This document shows positions 16,323 through 25,523 of a DNA stretch of 64,000 nt, in pieces. The position numbers were made by a program, and so were the translations under genes. The notes under the pieces were generated by a model that was given only the letters and a program-made list of their open reading frames with translations, ran no database searches and was not told the origin of the DNA. Source of the DNA: RHLJ01 sp963974345 (GTDB lineage Bacteria; Bacteroidota; Rhodothermia; Balneolales; Balneolaceae); the NCBI GenBank assembly GCA_963974345.1, contig CAXBBW010000001.1, forward strand, positions 1 to 64,000, given 5' to 3'. Positions within the stretch are counted from its first letter, which is position 1; the number at the start of each line of letters is the position of its first letter.

Positions 16323-18049
16323 ATCGAGTAATTGAGAGACTTATCGATCTACATAAAAATGATCAAATTGAGCTTCCTGTTCTAGAATTTGTTCGTTTTT
16401 TAAGTGGAATAGAAGAAACTAATGACAGTATTCTAATTTCTGGTGCTGCTTCAATGTATTTTCATTTAAATGGTCATATCTGTATTTCTAAAAATGAAAT
16501 TCAGGAGTTTTCGAAGGAATTAGAATTGACCGAATTTTCCTTAACAAGCTTAAAAAAAGGATTAGAAAGTTCAATTTTATTGGGAGATGGTAGCGAATTA
16601 ACACCGTTGGTTTATGATGGTAATAACCTTTATTTACATCGCTTTTGGAAATATGAAGGAGAACTTGCTGATTGGTTGAGAAATCGATCAGAAGAAATAC
16701 TCCCCATTTCAAATGAAACCCATCAGTTTATAGAATCATTATTTCCAGATACCGATAATGACTGGCAAAAAATGGCTGTACTTCTTAGTCATTTAAAAAA
16801 ATTAGTAATTATTACTGGTGGACCTGGAACAGGGAAAACATTCACTATCCAAAAAATACTTGAATCACATTTACAATCATCAGCTAAATTAAAAATAGCT
16901 CTATCTGCTCCAACAGGTAAAGCAGCTCAACGACTTAACGAATCTTTAGATTCAGAATCACTTCTTTCTGAGATTGATCCTGCAATCACTATTCATTCTT
17001 TATTGGGGGCCAAAGGAGCTACAGGTCAGTTTAATTACGGAACAGATAACAAATTACCCTACGACCTTATTATCGTTGACGAAGCTTCAATGCTAGATTT
17101 AAGTTTATGGATTAGTTTGATTCGGGCGGTTCCAGATGCTGCTACTCTAGTTCTATTAGGAGATAAAAATCAATTAGCTTCTGTAGAAGCAGGTTCCATT
17201 TTAGGGGATATCTGTTCTAATGCTTCAAATGTTTTTTCTAGTTCTATCTCAGAAATAGTAGGTTTAAAATCTGTGGATGATGAAAAATCTAAAATAAATG
17301 ACTCCATTATAGAGCTTAAACAGAGTTATCGATTCTCTGAAAATAGTGGGATCAGTATGCTTTCGGAAGCCATAATAAATGAAGATTCCGAACTGGTACT
17401 AAGTATTTTAAAAGATCATAAATATTCGGGTGTGAATATCGTTGATCCTACAAATGAATCAATGGCCCATTTGATTCAACAATATGTTGTAGAACCATTT
17501 TTAAAAATGAAAGAAGAAGGGTTTTCTCATGAAAAGTATCGATCATATCAAATCTTAAGTGCATTAAGAAAAGGTCCTTATGGTGTCGAGTACATTAATA
17601 AATCTAGTGAAAAGCTTCTAAAAAAAGAACTAGGAATCTCAATTTCAAAAGAGTGGTATTCGGGAAGATCAATAATTATAAATAGAAATAATTATTCCCT
17701 AAAGCTTAGAAATGGAGAAAGCGGTTATGCTATGCTAGATGAGTTTGACTCACCTAGCGAAGTGTTTTTTGAAGGAAAAGAATATCCTATCAAAAGTTCA
17801 AGAGTTTCAGAGTATGAACCAGCCTATGGTCTGACTGTACATAAAAGTCAGGGATCAGAATTTGATCATATAGGATTAGTTCTATCTAACAATATAAATG
17901 CTATTCTAACTAAAGAACTTTTATATACAGCTGTAACAAGAGCCCGGAAAAGTGTTCTTGTAATCTCAAGCGAGGTAGTTATCACTTCAACAGTACAAAA
18001 AAGTATAGTTCGAAGTAGCGGTTTAAAGAGTAAAATCTGGCTGACCTGA
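16319..18049 (+). CDS. recD: RecD, 5'-3' helicase subunit of RecBCD
   Basis: Second motor of RecBCD. The 576-residue protein has an N-terminal RecB-interface domain (1-140), Walker A TGGPGTGKT at about 165-173, LSAPTGKAAQRL (Ia), IIVDEASMLDL (II), LLGDKNQLASVEAG (III), and C-terminal AYGLTVHKSQGSEF with YTAVTRAR (V/VI), all as in RecD1. It starts with GTG inside the recB stop (GTGA overlap). The operon seems to end at the terminator at 18160-18192. Confidence 0.94.
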   Translation: MNRVIERLIDLHKNDQIELPVLEFVRFLSGIEETNDSILISGAASMYFHLNGHICISKNEIQEFSKELELTEFSLTSLKKGLESSILLGDGSELTPLVYDGNNLYLHRFWKYEGELADWLRNRSEEILPISNETHQFIESLFPDTDNDWQKMAVLLSHLKKLVIITGGPGTGKTFTIQKILESHLQSSAKLKIALSAPTGKAAQRLNESLDSESLLSEIDPAITIHSLLGAKGATGQFNYGTDNKLPYDLIIVDEASMLDLSLWISLIRAVPDAATLVLLGDKNQLASVEAGSILGDICSNASNVFSSSISEIVGLKSVDDEKSKINDSIIELKQSYRFSENSGISMLSEAIINEDSELVLSILKDHKYSGVNIVDPTNESMAHLIQQYVVEPFLKMKEEGFSHEKYRSYQILSALRKGPYGVEYINKSSEKLLKKELGISISKEWYSGRSIIINRNNYSLKLRNGESGYAMLDEFDSPSEVFFEGKEYPIKSSRVSEYEPAYGLTVHKSQGSEFDHIGLVLSNNINAILTKELLYTAVTRARKSVLVISSEVVITSTVQKSIVRSSGLKSKIWLT

Positions 18050-18063
18050 CTTAATTGAAGTAA

Positions 18064-18138
18064 TTCGGGGTATATATTTTAAAGAGTATAAAAAAAGCTG
18101 CAATGCCGAAGCATTACAGCCTATATCTGTACCCCGAA
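18064..18138 (-). ncRNA. Structured element with a TTCG-capped terminator on the minus strand
   Basis: Outer arms TTCGGGGTA (18064-18072) and TACCCCGAA (18130-18138) pair over 9 bp. Nested within, GCTGCAATGC and GCATTACAGC (18097-18120) form a 10-bp stem with one mismatch. On the minus strand the inner loop is TTCG and the stem is followed by seven T, a classic intrinsic terminator. No gene is known on the minus strand upstream, so this may end a short minus-strand RNA starting between 18140 and 18346. An 18-codon minus-strand frame (18209-18153, MHIYGRKKKEGRLPTDLQ) lies ahead of it but may be chance. Confidence 0.45.
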
Positions 18139-18159
18139 AAAAGCCAACGTATTCATTGG

Positions 18160-18192
18160 AGGTCGGTTGGTAGCCGACCTTCTTTCTTTTTT
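18160..18192 (+). terminator. Intrinsic terminator after recBCD
   Basis: AGGTCGG and CCGACCT form a 7-bp GC-rich stem around a 7-base loop, followed by TTCTTTCTTTTTT on the plus strand. It lies 111 bp after the recD stop and most likely ends the recCBD transcript. Confidence 0.75.
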
Positions 18193-18346
18193 CTCCCATA
18201 AATATGCATCATTCAAAGCATAGTTTTACTTAGAAGTTATTAATCGGGGTTAGAGATTCTTAATTGGTACAATTTTAAAATTCGGAACAAAGTGTACTGT
18301 CTTTCAATAAAAATAATTGAAAGTAAATTTTAAAAAGTACATAGTT

Positions 18347-19633
18347 ATGAATATTATAAAATATATTAAGAAAACTACTCTCATTGTAGGTTTTGCCCTT
18401 CTTGGTTTTGCTTGTACAGATTCAAACAATGATTCTGACACAGCAACTATTTCAGGTAAAGTTAATGGTAGTAATCAAAAATCATTGGCTACTAGTGCTG
18501 ATGTAATATCCGCAGGATATATTCAATCAGACGGTTCCATTCGTAATATTGAAGGAACTGAAGTTAATACAGATGCTTCAGGTAGATTTAACTTAGCAGT
18601 TAATGCAGATGCATTTCTAGAAATAGTTGTGCAAGCTAAATCTGAAGGTGAGACTACTTTAGGATATTCTTCAACTAAAATTGAAAATGGTGAATCATAT
18701 ATTATAAAACCAATTGATTCAGAATCTAGCGCAGAGACAAAAGTTTTTGCAGAATTAGTTGAATCCGGTAGATCTGGAATGATAAATAAATCAGAAATTG
18801 AAACAGTTATTACCAATAGAAATGCTGTAATCATTAATTCTAATGCCATTAACTCATCAACCATTGCAAGTGGACTTGAAAATTCAGCGATGGTAAGAAC
18901 TAATTACTTTAGTAATAAATTTAAAAATGAAGCAGATGCTAAATTAGATTTTATTGCTAACGCAATGATTAATGCACAAGTAAAATTAGAAACCCAGCTT
19001 AATTCAGCTATTAGCGTTGAAGCAAGGGAAGAAGCATACACATCATTTAGATCAGATTTTATTGATGCGTATTTAAACGCAGAAATGAAAGCCTCAACTG
19101 CAGCAAAAGCAGTGGAAATGTGGGGAAGAGTATTTATTACTAGCACTAATATTCTTTCAGATGAAATCAAGGCTGAAACGAATATTCAGGTATCCCTTAT
19201 TACTGCAACATTAATTGATGCAGCGGTAAGAGCAGAAATGGATGTAGTAGGTGCAGAGCAATCATCTAAAGAAGCGATAATTGAAGCTGGTTTAGTTCTT
19301 AGATCTGATATAAATGCGTCTACAGGTATGATAGCTGATATCAGAACAGCTTTTGAAAAATACCATGATGATGTGAAAACTTCTCTTGAGAATGATTCAA
19401 ATATCTCAGCTACTACTGTCGTTGCGGTAGATGGTGAAATAAATTCAGCCTCAGGTTCAAAAACAACTTTTGATAATTCAATTGCTTCAAGAGTTAGTGT
19501 AAATCTTGTAATGCAAGCTTATAATAATTTTTATAATTCTATTGAGTCTTCTGTTAAAACCAATTCAAATGGATCAGAAAAAGAGATTGAAGCACTTACT
19601 GAATTGATGATTTTAATTAATACCGCTTCTTAA
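18347..19633 (+). CDS. Ala/Ser/Asn-rich helical lipoprotein of unknown function
   Basis: From the ATG at 18347 the N-terminus is a lipoprotein signal: basic start, hydrophobic run, lipobox LGFAC with the Cys near residue 24, then an Asp/Ser/Asn-rich tether. An in-frame TTG at 18317 would spoil the signal, so I reject it. Residues 38-110 have a beta pattern like a carboxypeptidase-regulatory or Ig-like fold (ATISGKVNGSN). The rest is long amphipathic helix rich in Ala, Glu, Ile and Ser, suggesting a helical bundle or coiled coil. The lipid anchor points to the outer membrane or periplasm. I do not recognise the family. Confidence 0.85.
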   Translation: MNIIKYIKKTTLIVGFALLGFACTDSNNDSDTATISGKVNGSNQKSLATSADVISAGYIQSDGSIRNIEGTEVNTDASGRFNLAVNADAFLEIVVQAKSEGETTLGYSSTKIENGESYIIKPIDSESSAETKVFAELVESGRSGMINKSEIETVITNRNAVIINSNAINSSTIASGLENSAMVRTNYFSNKFKNEADAKLDFIANAMINAQVKLETQLNSAISVEAREEAYTSFRSDFIDAYLNAEMKASTAAKAVEMWGRVFITSTNILSDEIKAETNIQVSLITATLIDAAVRAEMDVVGAEQSSKEAIIEAGLVLRSDINASTGMIADIRTAFEKYHDDVKTSLENDSNISATTVVAVDGEINSASGSKTTFDNSIASRVSVNLVMQAYNNFYNSIESSVKTNSNGSEKEIEALTELMILINTAS

Positions 19634-19658
19634 AACAATCTAAACTTAACATTACATT

Positions 19659-19689
19659 AAAAAAGCCATTCAATAGGATGGCTTTTTTT
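19659..19689. terminator. Bidirectional terminator between convergent genes
   Basis: AAAAAAGCCAT and ATGGCTTTTTT are complementary around an 8-base loop, so each strand ends with a T run. It sits between the stop of the helical lipoprotein gene (plus) and the stop of the FKBP gene (minus) and can serve both. Confidence 0.85.
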
Positions 19690-19697
19690 ATTTAGAA

Positions 19698-20390
19698 TTA
19701 TTTTACTTCAATCAACTCTACTTTGAAGATAATGGCATCGTTAGGTTGAATAACACCGCCTGGACGTGGATTCTCACCATAAGCCAATTCACTAGGAATA
19801 TAAAGCATATAAGTTGCTCCTTCTTTCATTAAACTCAAACCCTCAATCCAGCCTGGAATCACTGCTCCAAGTAGAAACTCAGCTGGTTCACTATCATAGC
19901 TTGAATCGAAAACAGTTCCATCAATTAATGTTCCTTCATAATGAACTATTACTGTATCCTCAGCGGTAGGTTGTGTTCCAGTACCTTCTTCGATTACTTT
20001 ATATTGTAATCCTGAGACTGTTTCAATAACACCTTCTTTTAATTTGTTATCTATAAAGAAAACTTTGGCTTCTTCCTGATTCTCCATTTTTACTTTATCA
20101 AGCAAATAACTGCTAAATCTAGAAAAAAGCTGTTGCATGTTTACATCTTGAAGCTCAGAATCTTCATCATTTAAGCCAGAATTAAATCCTGCTAAGAAGT
20201 TTTCTACATCGATATCTGGAAAGCCTTGATTGGTTAATTGTGAACCGTTTTGAAAACCAATAGCGTAGCTTACACTATCTTCCATACTATTTAAGGAAGC
20301 ACTTGGTGAATAATCTTGTGTTGATTTTGAACAAGCCATAGATAGCATTCCTGCTATAATGACTAGAGAAAATAGTTGTTTAAAATTCAT
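19698..20390 (-). CDS. FKBP-type peptidyl-prolyl isomerase lipoprotein
   Basis: Folding helper for envelope proteins. The N-terminus is a lipoprotein signal with lipobox SMACS (Cys about residue 20). Residues 35-110 resemble the FkpA/Mip N-terminal dimerisation domain (DSVSYAIGFQNGSQL). The FKBP domain, about 120-230, has VIVHYEGTLIDGTVFDSSYD, PGWIEGLSLMKEGA, IPSELAYGE and IIFKVELIEV, with the usual active-site aromatics. At 230 residues it matches FkpA-type proteins. Confidence 0.94.
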   Translation of the reverse strand: MNFKQLFSLVIIAGMLSMACSKSTQDYSPSASLNSMEDSVSYAIGFQNGSQLTNQGFPDIDVENFLAGFNSGLNDEDSELQDVNMQQLFSRFSSYLLDKVKMENQEEAKVFFIDNKLKEGVIETVSGLQYKVIEEGTGTQPTAEDTVIVHYEGTLIDGTVFDSSYDSEPAEFLLGAVIPGWIEGLSLMKEGATYMLYIPSELAYGENPRPGGVIQPNDAIIFKVELIEVK

Positions 20391-20516
20391 TATTTATATT
20401 GATATTTACTTTAGTAATTAAGAATCCTAAAAGATAGGTAAAAAAGGGTAGTAAAACACTTTACACTGCTTCTGTGTATATTCTTTTTACTAATTAACAG
20501 ACATTAAAGATAAACT

Positions 20517-22076
20517 TTGAAATTTACAGATTTAAAGCTTCATGCGAGCCTTCAAATGGGCCTTGAAGATATTGGCTATTCCGAACCAACTCCGATACAG
20601 CAATTAAGTATTCCAATCATCTTGAACAAGAAAGATGTATTAGGTGCTGCACAAACTGGTACTGGTAAAACAGGGGCATTCGTAATCCCAATTATCCAAC
20701 AGATACTTGAAAATCCATCAGAAGGGACGAAGGCATTAATACTTTCCCCCACTAGAGAACTTGCTCAACAAATTGACGAACAGATTTTTGCGCTCGGGTA
20801 TCATTGTGGTATATCTTCAGCTACAATTATTGGTGGCGAAGACTTTGCTAGACAAGCAAATGCGATTAGAGCTGGTGTAGACATTATTGTTGCAACTCCA
20901 GGTAGATTAATCGATCAGACTAAAGTTTTAGATGTCGATTTTGAGAACATCCGGTTTTTGATTTTAGATGAAGCAGATCGAATGCTTGATATGGGATTTA
21001 TGCCTGATGTAACGCATATCATAGATAAGCTCCCTAAAAAAAGGCAGACTCTACTTTTTTCAGCCACAATGCCAAAACAGATACAGAAGCTTGCTCAAGA
21101 CATTATGATTGATCCTGAATTAATCGAAATAGAATTATCTAAGCCATCTGAAAGTGTAGCACAAAAAGCATATTTAATCGATGGTAGAGAGAAATTGAAA
21201 CTTGCTCAACATCTACTCGACCAAATGGAGTGGAGTTCATGTATCATATTTACCGCTACTAAAAGAGGTACAGATCAGCTTGAACGGCTTTTATCAAAAA
21301 AGGGAGTTAATGCTGCTAGTATACATGGTGATAAAACACAAGATGAGCGGACTAAAGCTTTAAATGATTTCAAGAATGGAAAGGTCCCAATTATTGTCGC
21401 TACCGATGTATTAGCAAGGGGAATAGATATTGCTAATGTTTCTTTAATTATAAACTATGACGTCCCTAGAGCAGTAGAAGATTATATTCATAGAATTGGA
21501 AGAACAGGTAGATACGATAAAACTGGAGTTGCCATAACTTTGGTAAGTAAGCAAGACACCAAATTCTTTAATGCCATTAAATCGAAAGTTGGCAAAGACC
21601 TTGAAATTTTTGAAGGATCAGACTCATTTAAACAAGTAAGTACCAAATCAAAAAAAACGAAAAATAGTACTGAAAAAAATATAGAGTCTTCGGAGAAAAA
21701 AGAAGCAAACAAACCCGCTAAAGAAATCACTCCTGATTTCTCAAATGTTAAGGGCGTAAATATCTCTAAAAATGAGGAAGGCAAAATTGTAATTGAGCTT
21801 AAGAACAAAAAGGAAGAAAACGACCCTCAAAAAGAAGATAAACCCAAGAAAGAGCCTATAACAGTTATTAAGAAAGCTGATAAAGCTAAAGATAACAAGA
21901 AACAGAATCCGAAGAAGAAAGATACTCCAAAAAGAAAAGAAGCTTCTTCTCCTAAGGAGAGGAAACCACTCGTAGTGTTAAAAACTATAGATAAAGCTTC
22001 TGAGCGTAATAAAAATGCACCAAAACCTGCAAAAGGTATTTGGGGTCTCATTAAAAGTTTTTTTCCAAGAGGATAA
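20517..22076 (+). CDS. DEAD-box RNA helicase, RhlE-like, with basic C-terminal tail
   Basis: ATP-dependent RNA unwinding, probably in ribosome assembly or mRNA turnover. Motifs are in order: Q motif GYSEPTPIQ, AAQTGTGKT (about 44-52), PTRELAQQ, TPGRL, DEAD (about 152-155), SAT, then IIFTATKRGTD, ARGIDIANV and HRIGRTGR. From about 380 the protein becomes a long Lys/Glu-rich, low-complexity tail ending in WGLIKSFFPRG, likely an RNA-binding extension. The start appears to be TTG, as the first usable ATG would remove the Q-motif segment. It is 519 aa. Confidence 0.94.
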   Translation: MKFTDLKLHASLQMGLEDIGYSEPTPIQQLSIPIILNKKDVLGAAQTGTGKTGAFVIPIIQQILENPSEGTKALILSPTRELAQQIDEQIFALGYHCGISSATIIGGEDFARQANAIRAGVDIIVATPGRLIDQTKVLDVDFENIRFLILDEADRMLDMGFMPDVTHIIDKLPKKRQTLLFSATMPKQIQKLAQDIMIDPELIEIELSKPSESVAQKAYLIDGREKLKLAQHLLDQMEWSSCIIFTATKRGTDQLERLLSKKGVNAASIHGDKTQDERTKALNDFKNGKVPIIVATDVLARGIDIANVSLIINYDVPRAVEDYIHRIGRTGRYDKTGVAITLVSKQDTKFFNAIKSKVGKDLEIFEGSDSFKQVSTKSKKTKNSTEKNIESSEKKEANKPAKEITPDFSNVKGVNISKNEEGKIVIELKNKKEENDPQKEDKPKKEPITVIKKADKAKDNKKQNPKKKDTPKRKEASSPKERKPLVVLKTIDKASERNKNAPKPAKGIWGLIKSFFPRG

Positions 22077-22143
22077 ATTTTAACATAATTTTTACTTACT
22101 AGACATATTCACCGTTTATCTTTATAAAGAAACACTCTATCAA

Positions 22144-23322
22144 ATGAAGAATCTAATATTCCTTTTTTCAATTTATTTATTTAGCTCAGTTAATTGTTTG
22201 GCTCAAAATGCTGATACAATTCAGGTGGCTCCAAAACCACAAAGAATAGCTGAAAGGCTACCCTTAGTTAAAGATGCACCGATCAAAAATGTGATATTTA
22301 TTATTGGTGATGGAACTGGTCTTGTTCAATTAACTTCTGGGCAGTACAAATTAGTAGGAGCAGAAGGTCTTCTTCATATTCAAACAATGCCTGTAACTGG
22401 TATCGTAAAAACATACGCAGCTAATAGCTTAATAACTGATTCTGCTTCAGGTGCTACAGCGTATTCTTGTGGTGCAAAAACTGATAATGGAATGATTGGT
22501 CAATTACCAGATGGTTCAGATTGTAAAACTATTTTAGAACTCGCAGAAGAAAAGGGATTGAGTACAGGACTCGTTTCTACATCGGGTGTAACTCATGCCA
22601 CACCAGCTAGTTATGCTGCTCATGTACAATCAAGAAATATGCAAGCCGAAATTGCAAGCCAGTATCTCGTTTCGGGAGCAGAAGTAATATTAGGCGGAGG
22701 GACAGAGTATTTTGTTCCTGCATCAGATAGCAAAAGTAGAAGGGAAGATGAACGTAATTTAATTGATGAATTCAAATCTATTGGGTATGAATATATAGAT
22801 TCCAAAACTGGATTAGAAAATGCTGGCGATGGTAAGTTACTAGGTTTATTTTCTCCTTCAGGAATGCCTAGTGAAGATAGAACACCAACTCTGGCACAGA
22901 TGTCAACAAAGGCTATAAGTACGTTAAGTAAGAATGAAAAAGGATTCTTTTTAATGATTGAAGGTTCACAGATTGATTGGGGTGGACATGGTAATGATAC
23001 AGAATATGTTATTCGAGAGGTTGAAGATTTTGATAATGCGATTAAAGTTGCATTAGATTTCGCAAAAGAAAACGGAGAAACATTAGTAGTAGTTACCGCA
23101 GACCATGAAACAGGAGGGATGACATTAAATGCTCCCTATGGCACTCGAGAAAAGGTTGAAATAGCCTGGACTACCGGTGGTCATACAGGTGTACCTGTTC
23201 CTTTAATGGCTTACGGACCCCATGCTATTGAGTTCACAGGTTGGTGGGAGAATGCTGAAGTAGGTCAAAAAGTTGCTGAACTATTTGGTGTAGGAAACTT
23301 ACCTAGCGTTATTGAAGAATAG
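22144..23322 (+). CDS. Alkaline phosphatase (PhoA family), exported
   Basis: Periplasmic or secreted phosphomonoesterase that releases phosphate from organic esters. A signal peptide covers about residues 1-20 (ends LAQ). Metal and catalytic motifs are visible: IIGDGTG for the first metal Asp, TDSASGATAYSCGAKT with the nucleophile Ser near residue 100, MIEGSQIDWGGH, VVTADHETGG, and TGGHTGVPVP for the C-terminal zinc His. The length of 392 aa is on the short side of the family but all key residues are present. It ends in a 14-bp overlap with the convergent beta-propeller gene. Confidence 0.93.
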   Translation: MKNLIFLFSIYLFSSVNCLAQNADTIQVAPKPQRIAERLPLVKDAPIKNVIFIIGDGTGLVQLTSGQYKLVGAEGLLHIQTMPVTGIVKTYAANSLITDSASGATAYSCGAKTDNGMIGQLPDGSDCKTILELAEEKGLSTGLVSTSGVTHATPASYAAHVQSRNMQAEIASQYLVSGAEVILGGGTEYFVPASDSKSRREDERNLIDEFKSIGYEYIDSKTGLENAGDGKLLGLFSPSGMPSEDRTPTLAQMSTKAISTLSKNEKGFFLMIEGSQIDWGGHGNDTEYVIREVEDFDNAIKVALDFAKENGETLVVVTADHETGGMTLNAPYGTREKVEIAWTTGGHTGVPVPLMAYGPHAIEFTGWWENAEVGQKVAELFGVGNLPSVIEE

Positions 23323-24508
23323 CAGTTTTTATTGATTTGCCCGAATCTGATAAATCAGTCCATGCTATCAAAACTCCATTTTCTATTTTAGTGATTTGAG
23401 GGAACCCGCTAGACCTTGAGGGACTCATTTTTGTAATTATATGGTTTTCAAGTGATTTCCCTGTACTAGAAATTAAACGAAGACGTAATTGAGCTTCATC
23501 ATCAACTCTTGTTATCCAACTAATCCAAGAAGAGTTGTTATCATTAGCTATAATATCAACTCTACCAAGAACAGATGTTGAATCAATATCAATTGCGGGA
23601 AGAAAAGAATTCCCTTCATCTAGAGAAAAAGAAAGCTTCACTTTTGGTTTATCGTCAACCCCAGTAAACCAAGCAACAGAGACGGTTTTATCAAACACAT
23701 CAATAGCAGGACCGTTAACCGGACACGCTGCAATTTTCCAGTTATCATTATGAACTGGAATCGGTTTTTGCCAAACTCCATCTATTGTTTTTGTAATATA
23801 AATATCTCTAACTTCATTTTTTGTTCTATTCCGGTAAGCCGCAATTAATCCATTATTTGTTTTAGCGATAGACGTATTACAACAATCGCACACAGAAGAA
23901 TCTATTTCAGCCTCAGATAGAGTTTTACCCAACACTGTAAGCTGAGCTCCTCTTAAAGACATTGAAGAGCTTAAAACACCATGTTCTTTATGTCCAGTAC
24001 TTCCTGTATTTCTACCATCCAACCAAATCGCATAGTAAGAAGTGTCTGAAACTGGAACCATACTAACAAAACCATGCTCGGTAGCAGTTTCATCATTATG
24101 AGGTACTATTGGTTTTGAAATTCTTCCTTTTACGAATGAAGCAACTTCAACATTATAAGAATATGTATTTCCAGGGATTTTTTTCAACCAATGCACAGAC
24201 ATTGGATTTCCATTTTCTGCAATAATTGATGGGAAATCAGCCCAGTTTACGAACCACTCATTTGATTGAGCCACTTCTACCGGATCGCGCCAAGAATTAT
24301 CAGAAAATTTCGAATAAAGAAGAGTCGTTTTTCCTTCAGATTGTTCAACCCAACTCATAAATACGGTTCCTGAATTATCTGTAAAAAGTCTAGGTAGTGA
24401 ACTCTCAATAGATGTTGGGTTTTCAATTACTTTAAGATCTTTTGGATTCGAACAATTTGAGATTATCAAGCCAGCTAAAATAAAACTAAGAAGATATTTT
24501 CGACGCAT
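23309..24508 (-). CDS. Sialidase/BNR-like beta-propeller lipoprotein
   Basis: The N-terminus is a lipoprotein signal (IISNCSNP, Cys about residue 19). The rest has repeated four-stranded blades with the pattern W-D/x-T/S..., for example FMSWVEQSEGKTTLLYSKF, AYRNRTKNEVRDIYITKT and VAWFTGVDDKPKVKLSFS, as in BNR/sialidase-type propellers. An unusual CDCCNTS cluster near residue 208 could be a disulfide or metal/cofactor site. The catalytic Arg triad of true sialidases cannot be confirmed. It overlaps the next minus-strand gene start by 23 bp, suggesting co-transcription with the small membrane protein. Confidence 0.8.
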   Translation of the reverse strand: MRRKYLLSFILAGLIISNCSNPKDLKVIENPTSIESSLPRLFTDNSGTVFMSWVEQSEGKTTLLYSKFSDNSWRDPVEVAQSNEWFVNWADFPSIIAENGNPMSVHWLKKIPGNTYSYNVEVASFVKGRISKPIVPHNDETATEHGFVSMVPVSDTSYYAIWLDGRNTGSTGHKEHGVLSSSMSLRGAQLTVLGKTLSEAEIDSSVCDCCNTSIAKTNNGLIAAYRNRTKNEVRDIYITKTIDGVWQKPIPVHNDNWKIAACPVNGPAIDVFDKTVSVAWFTGVDDKPKVKLSFSLDEGNSFLPAIDIDSTSVLGRVDIIANDNNSSWISWITRVDDEAQLRLRLISSTGKSLENHIITKMSPSRSSGFPQITKIENGVLIAWTDLSDSGKSIKTAILQ

Positions 24509-24884
24509 GCGTATGTTTTAGAGTTAGAAAAGATAGATATAGACCTAAAAAAGTAGCCGCTGTAATTCCAATAAGATACCAAATGGGCTCACTGGTATAG
24601 GTTTGTATAATTTCAGTTATTCTCCAAAAAAGTAGTAGAAAAGCTAATGCAAATAAATGCCTAATAGGAGAAACATCAACAATTGTTACCGTAAGCATTC
24701 CACAAATCCAACTAATAACAGTTGTAGAAACAATAATAATTAGGACCCACGATAGACCAGGTAATGAAGAAGTACCAAAAAAGATAAAACTTTCTTGATG
24801 ATAAAAAATGATGATCACTCGGATAAATCCTTCCAAAAAAATACTAAAAAGAAATGATCCAATAACTGTTGCAATGCTTTTCAT
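24486..24884 (-). CDS. Small integral membrane protein, 132 aa
   Basis: Four hydrophobic segments (about residues 5-25, 40-65, 72-92 and 100-122) with short loops; no recognised motif. The ATG at 24884 is chosen over a TTG six bases upstream. Its 3' end overlaps the start of the beta-propeller lipoprotein gene by 23 bp, which indicates a two-gene operon. Function unknown. Confidence 0.75.
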   Translation of the reverse strand: MKSIATVIGSFLFSIFLEGFIRVIIIFYHQESFIFFGTSSLPGLSWVLIIIVSTTVISWICGMLTVTIVDVSPIRHLFALAFLLLFWRITEIIQTYTSEPIWYLIGITAATFLGLYLSFLTLKHTHASKISS

Positions 24885-25011
24885 GCTCAAGGGTATAGAG
24901 TTCTATCAATTAAACCAATATCATTTTAGTAAAATTATTTTTTACAGATATTGAAGATGAATAAAGCATAGAAAGTTTCTACCTTTGAAGACAATTAAAA
25001 AAAATCATACT

Positions 25012-25506
25012 ATGAAAAAATCATTCTTAATATCCTTAATTATTTTTAGTTCTGTTTCAGTTTTTGCTCAAACTGAAACAGAAGTTATTCGACTATCAGA
25101 ACCTATTCAACAAACGGATGAAGTTGAAGTTTTCGGGGAAGAAATTAGCTTAGATTTATTAACCCCAATGTCACTTTCACAAATTATCGTAGGGGAGAAG
25201 CCTTCTACATCAGTAACGCTAAAAACTTCTGTTGCTGAAGTATGTTCAAAAAAAGGTTGTTTTTTTATTGCACAAGATGGAGAATATACAGCAAGAATTA
25301 CCTTTAAAGATTATGGTTTTTTTATCCCAACAGATTCTCAGGGTAAAGAAGTAATATTAGTAGGTGATTTTAGTGTAAAAATACTTAGCGAAGAGAAAGC
25401 TAAACATTATGCAGAAGATGCTGGTAATGACCCAGAAGGGATTAAGGGAGAGCAAAAAGAATATTCAGTAGTTGCAACCAGTGTGGTTGTTCCAAAATCA
25501 AAGTAA
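25012..25506 (+). CDS. Exported DUF4920-family protein
   Basis: Periplasmic protein of unknown function matching the DUF4920 pattern: after a signal peptide (cleaved about FAQ, residue 20) comes a small beta-rich domain with AEVCSKKGCFFIAQ, RITFKDYGFFIPTD and GKEVILVGDF. The two Cys of VCSKKGCFF are conserved in that family and could bind metal or form a disulfide. The ATG at 25012 is chosen because an upstream TTG gives an extended, less signal-like start. It lies 17 bp before the metallopeptidase-like gene, in the same direction. Confidence 0.85.
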   Translation: MKKSFLISLIIFSSVSVFAQTETEVIRLSEPIQQTDEVEVFGEEISLDLLTPMSLSQIIVGEKPSTSVTLKTSVAEVCSKKGCFFIAQDGEYTARITFKDYGFFIPTDSQGKEVILVGDFSVKILSEEKAKHYAEDAGNDPEGIKGEQKEYSVVATSVVVPKSK

Positions 25507-25523
25507 TTCATCGATAAATATTA

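Noticed and set aside
21488..22051. Antisense frames opposite the helicase tail
   Set aside because: They mirror the Lys/Glu-rich codons of the DEAD-box tail and give Phe/Ser/Leu-rich noise.
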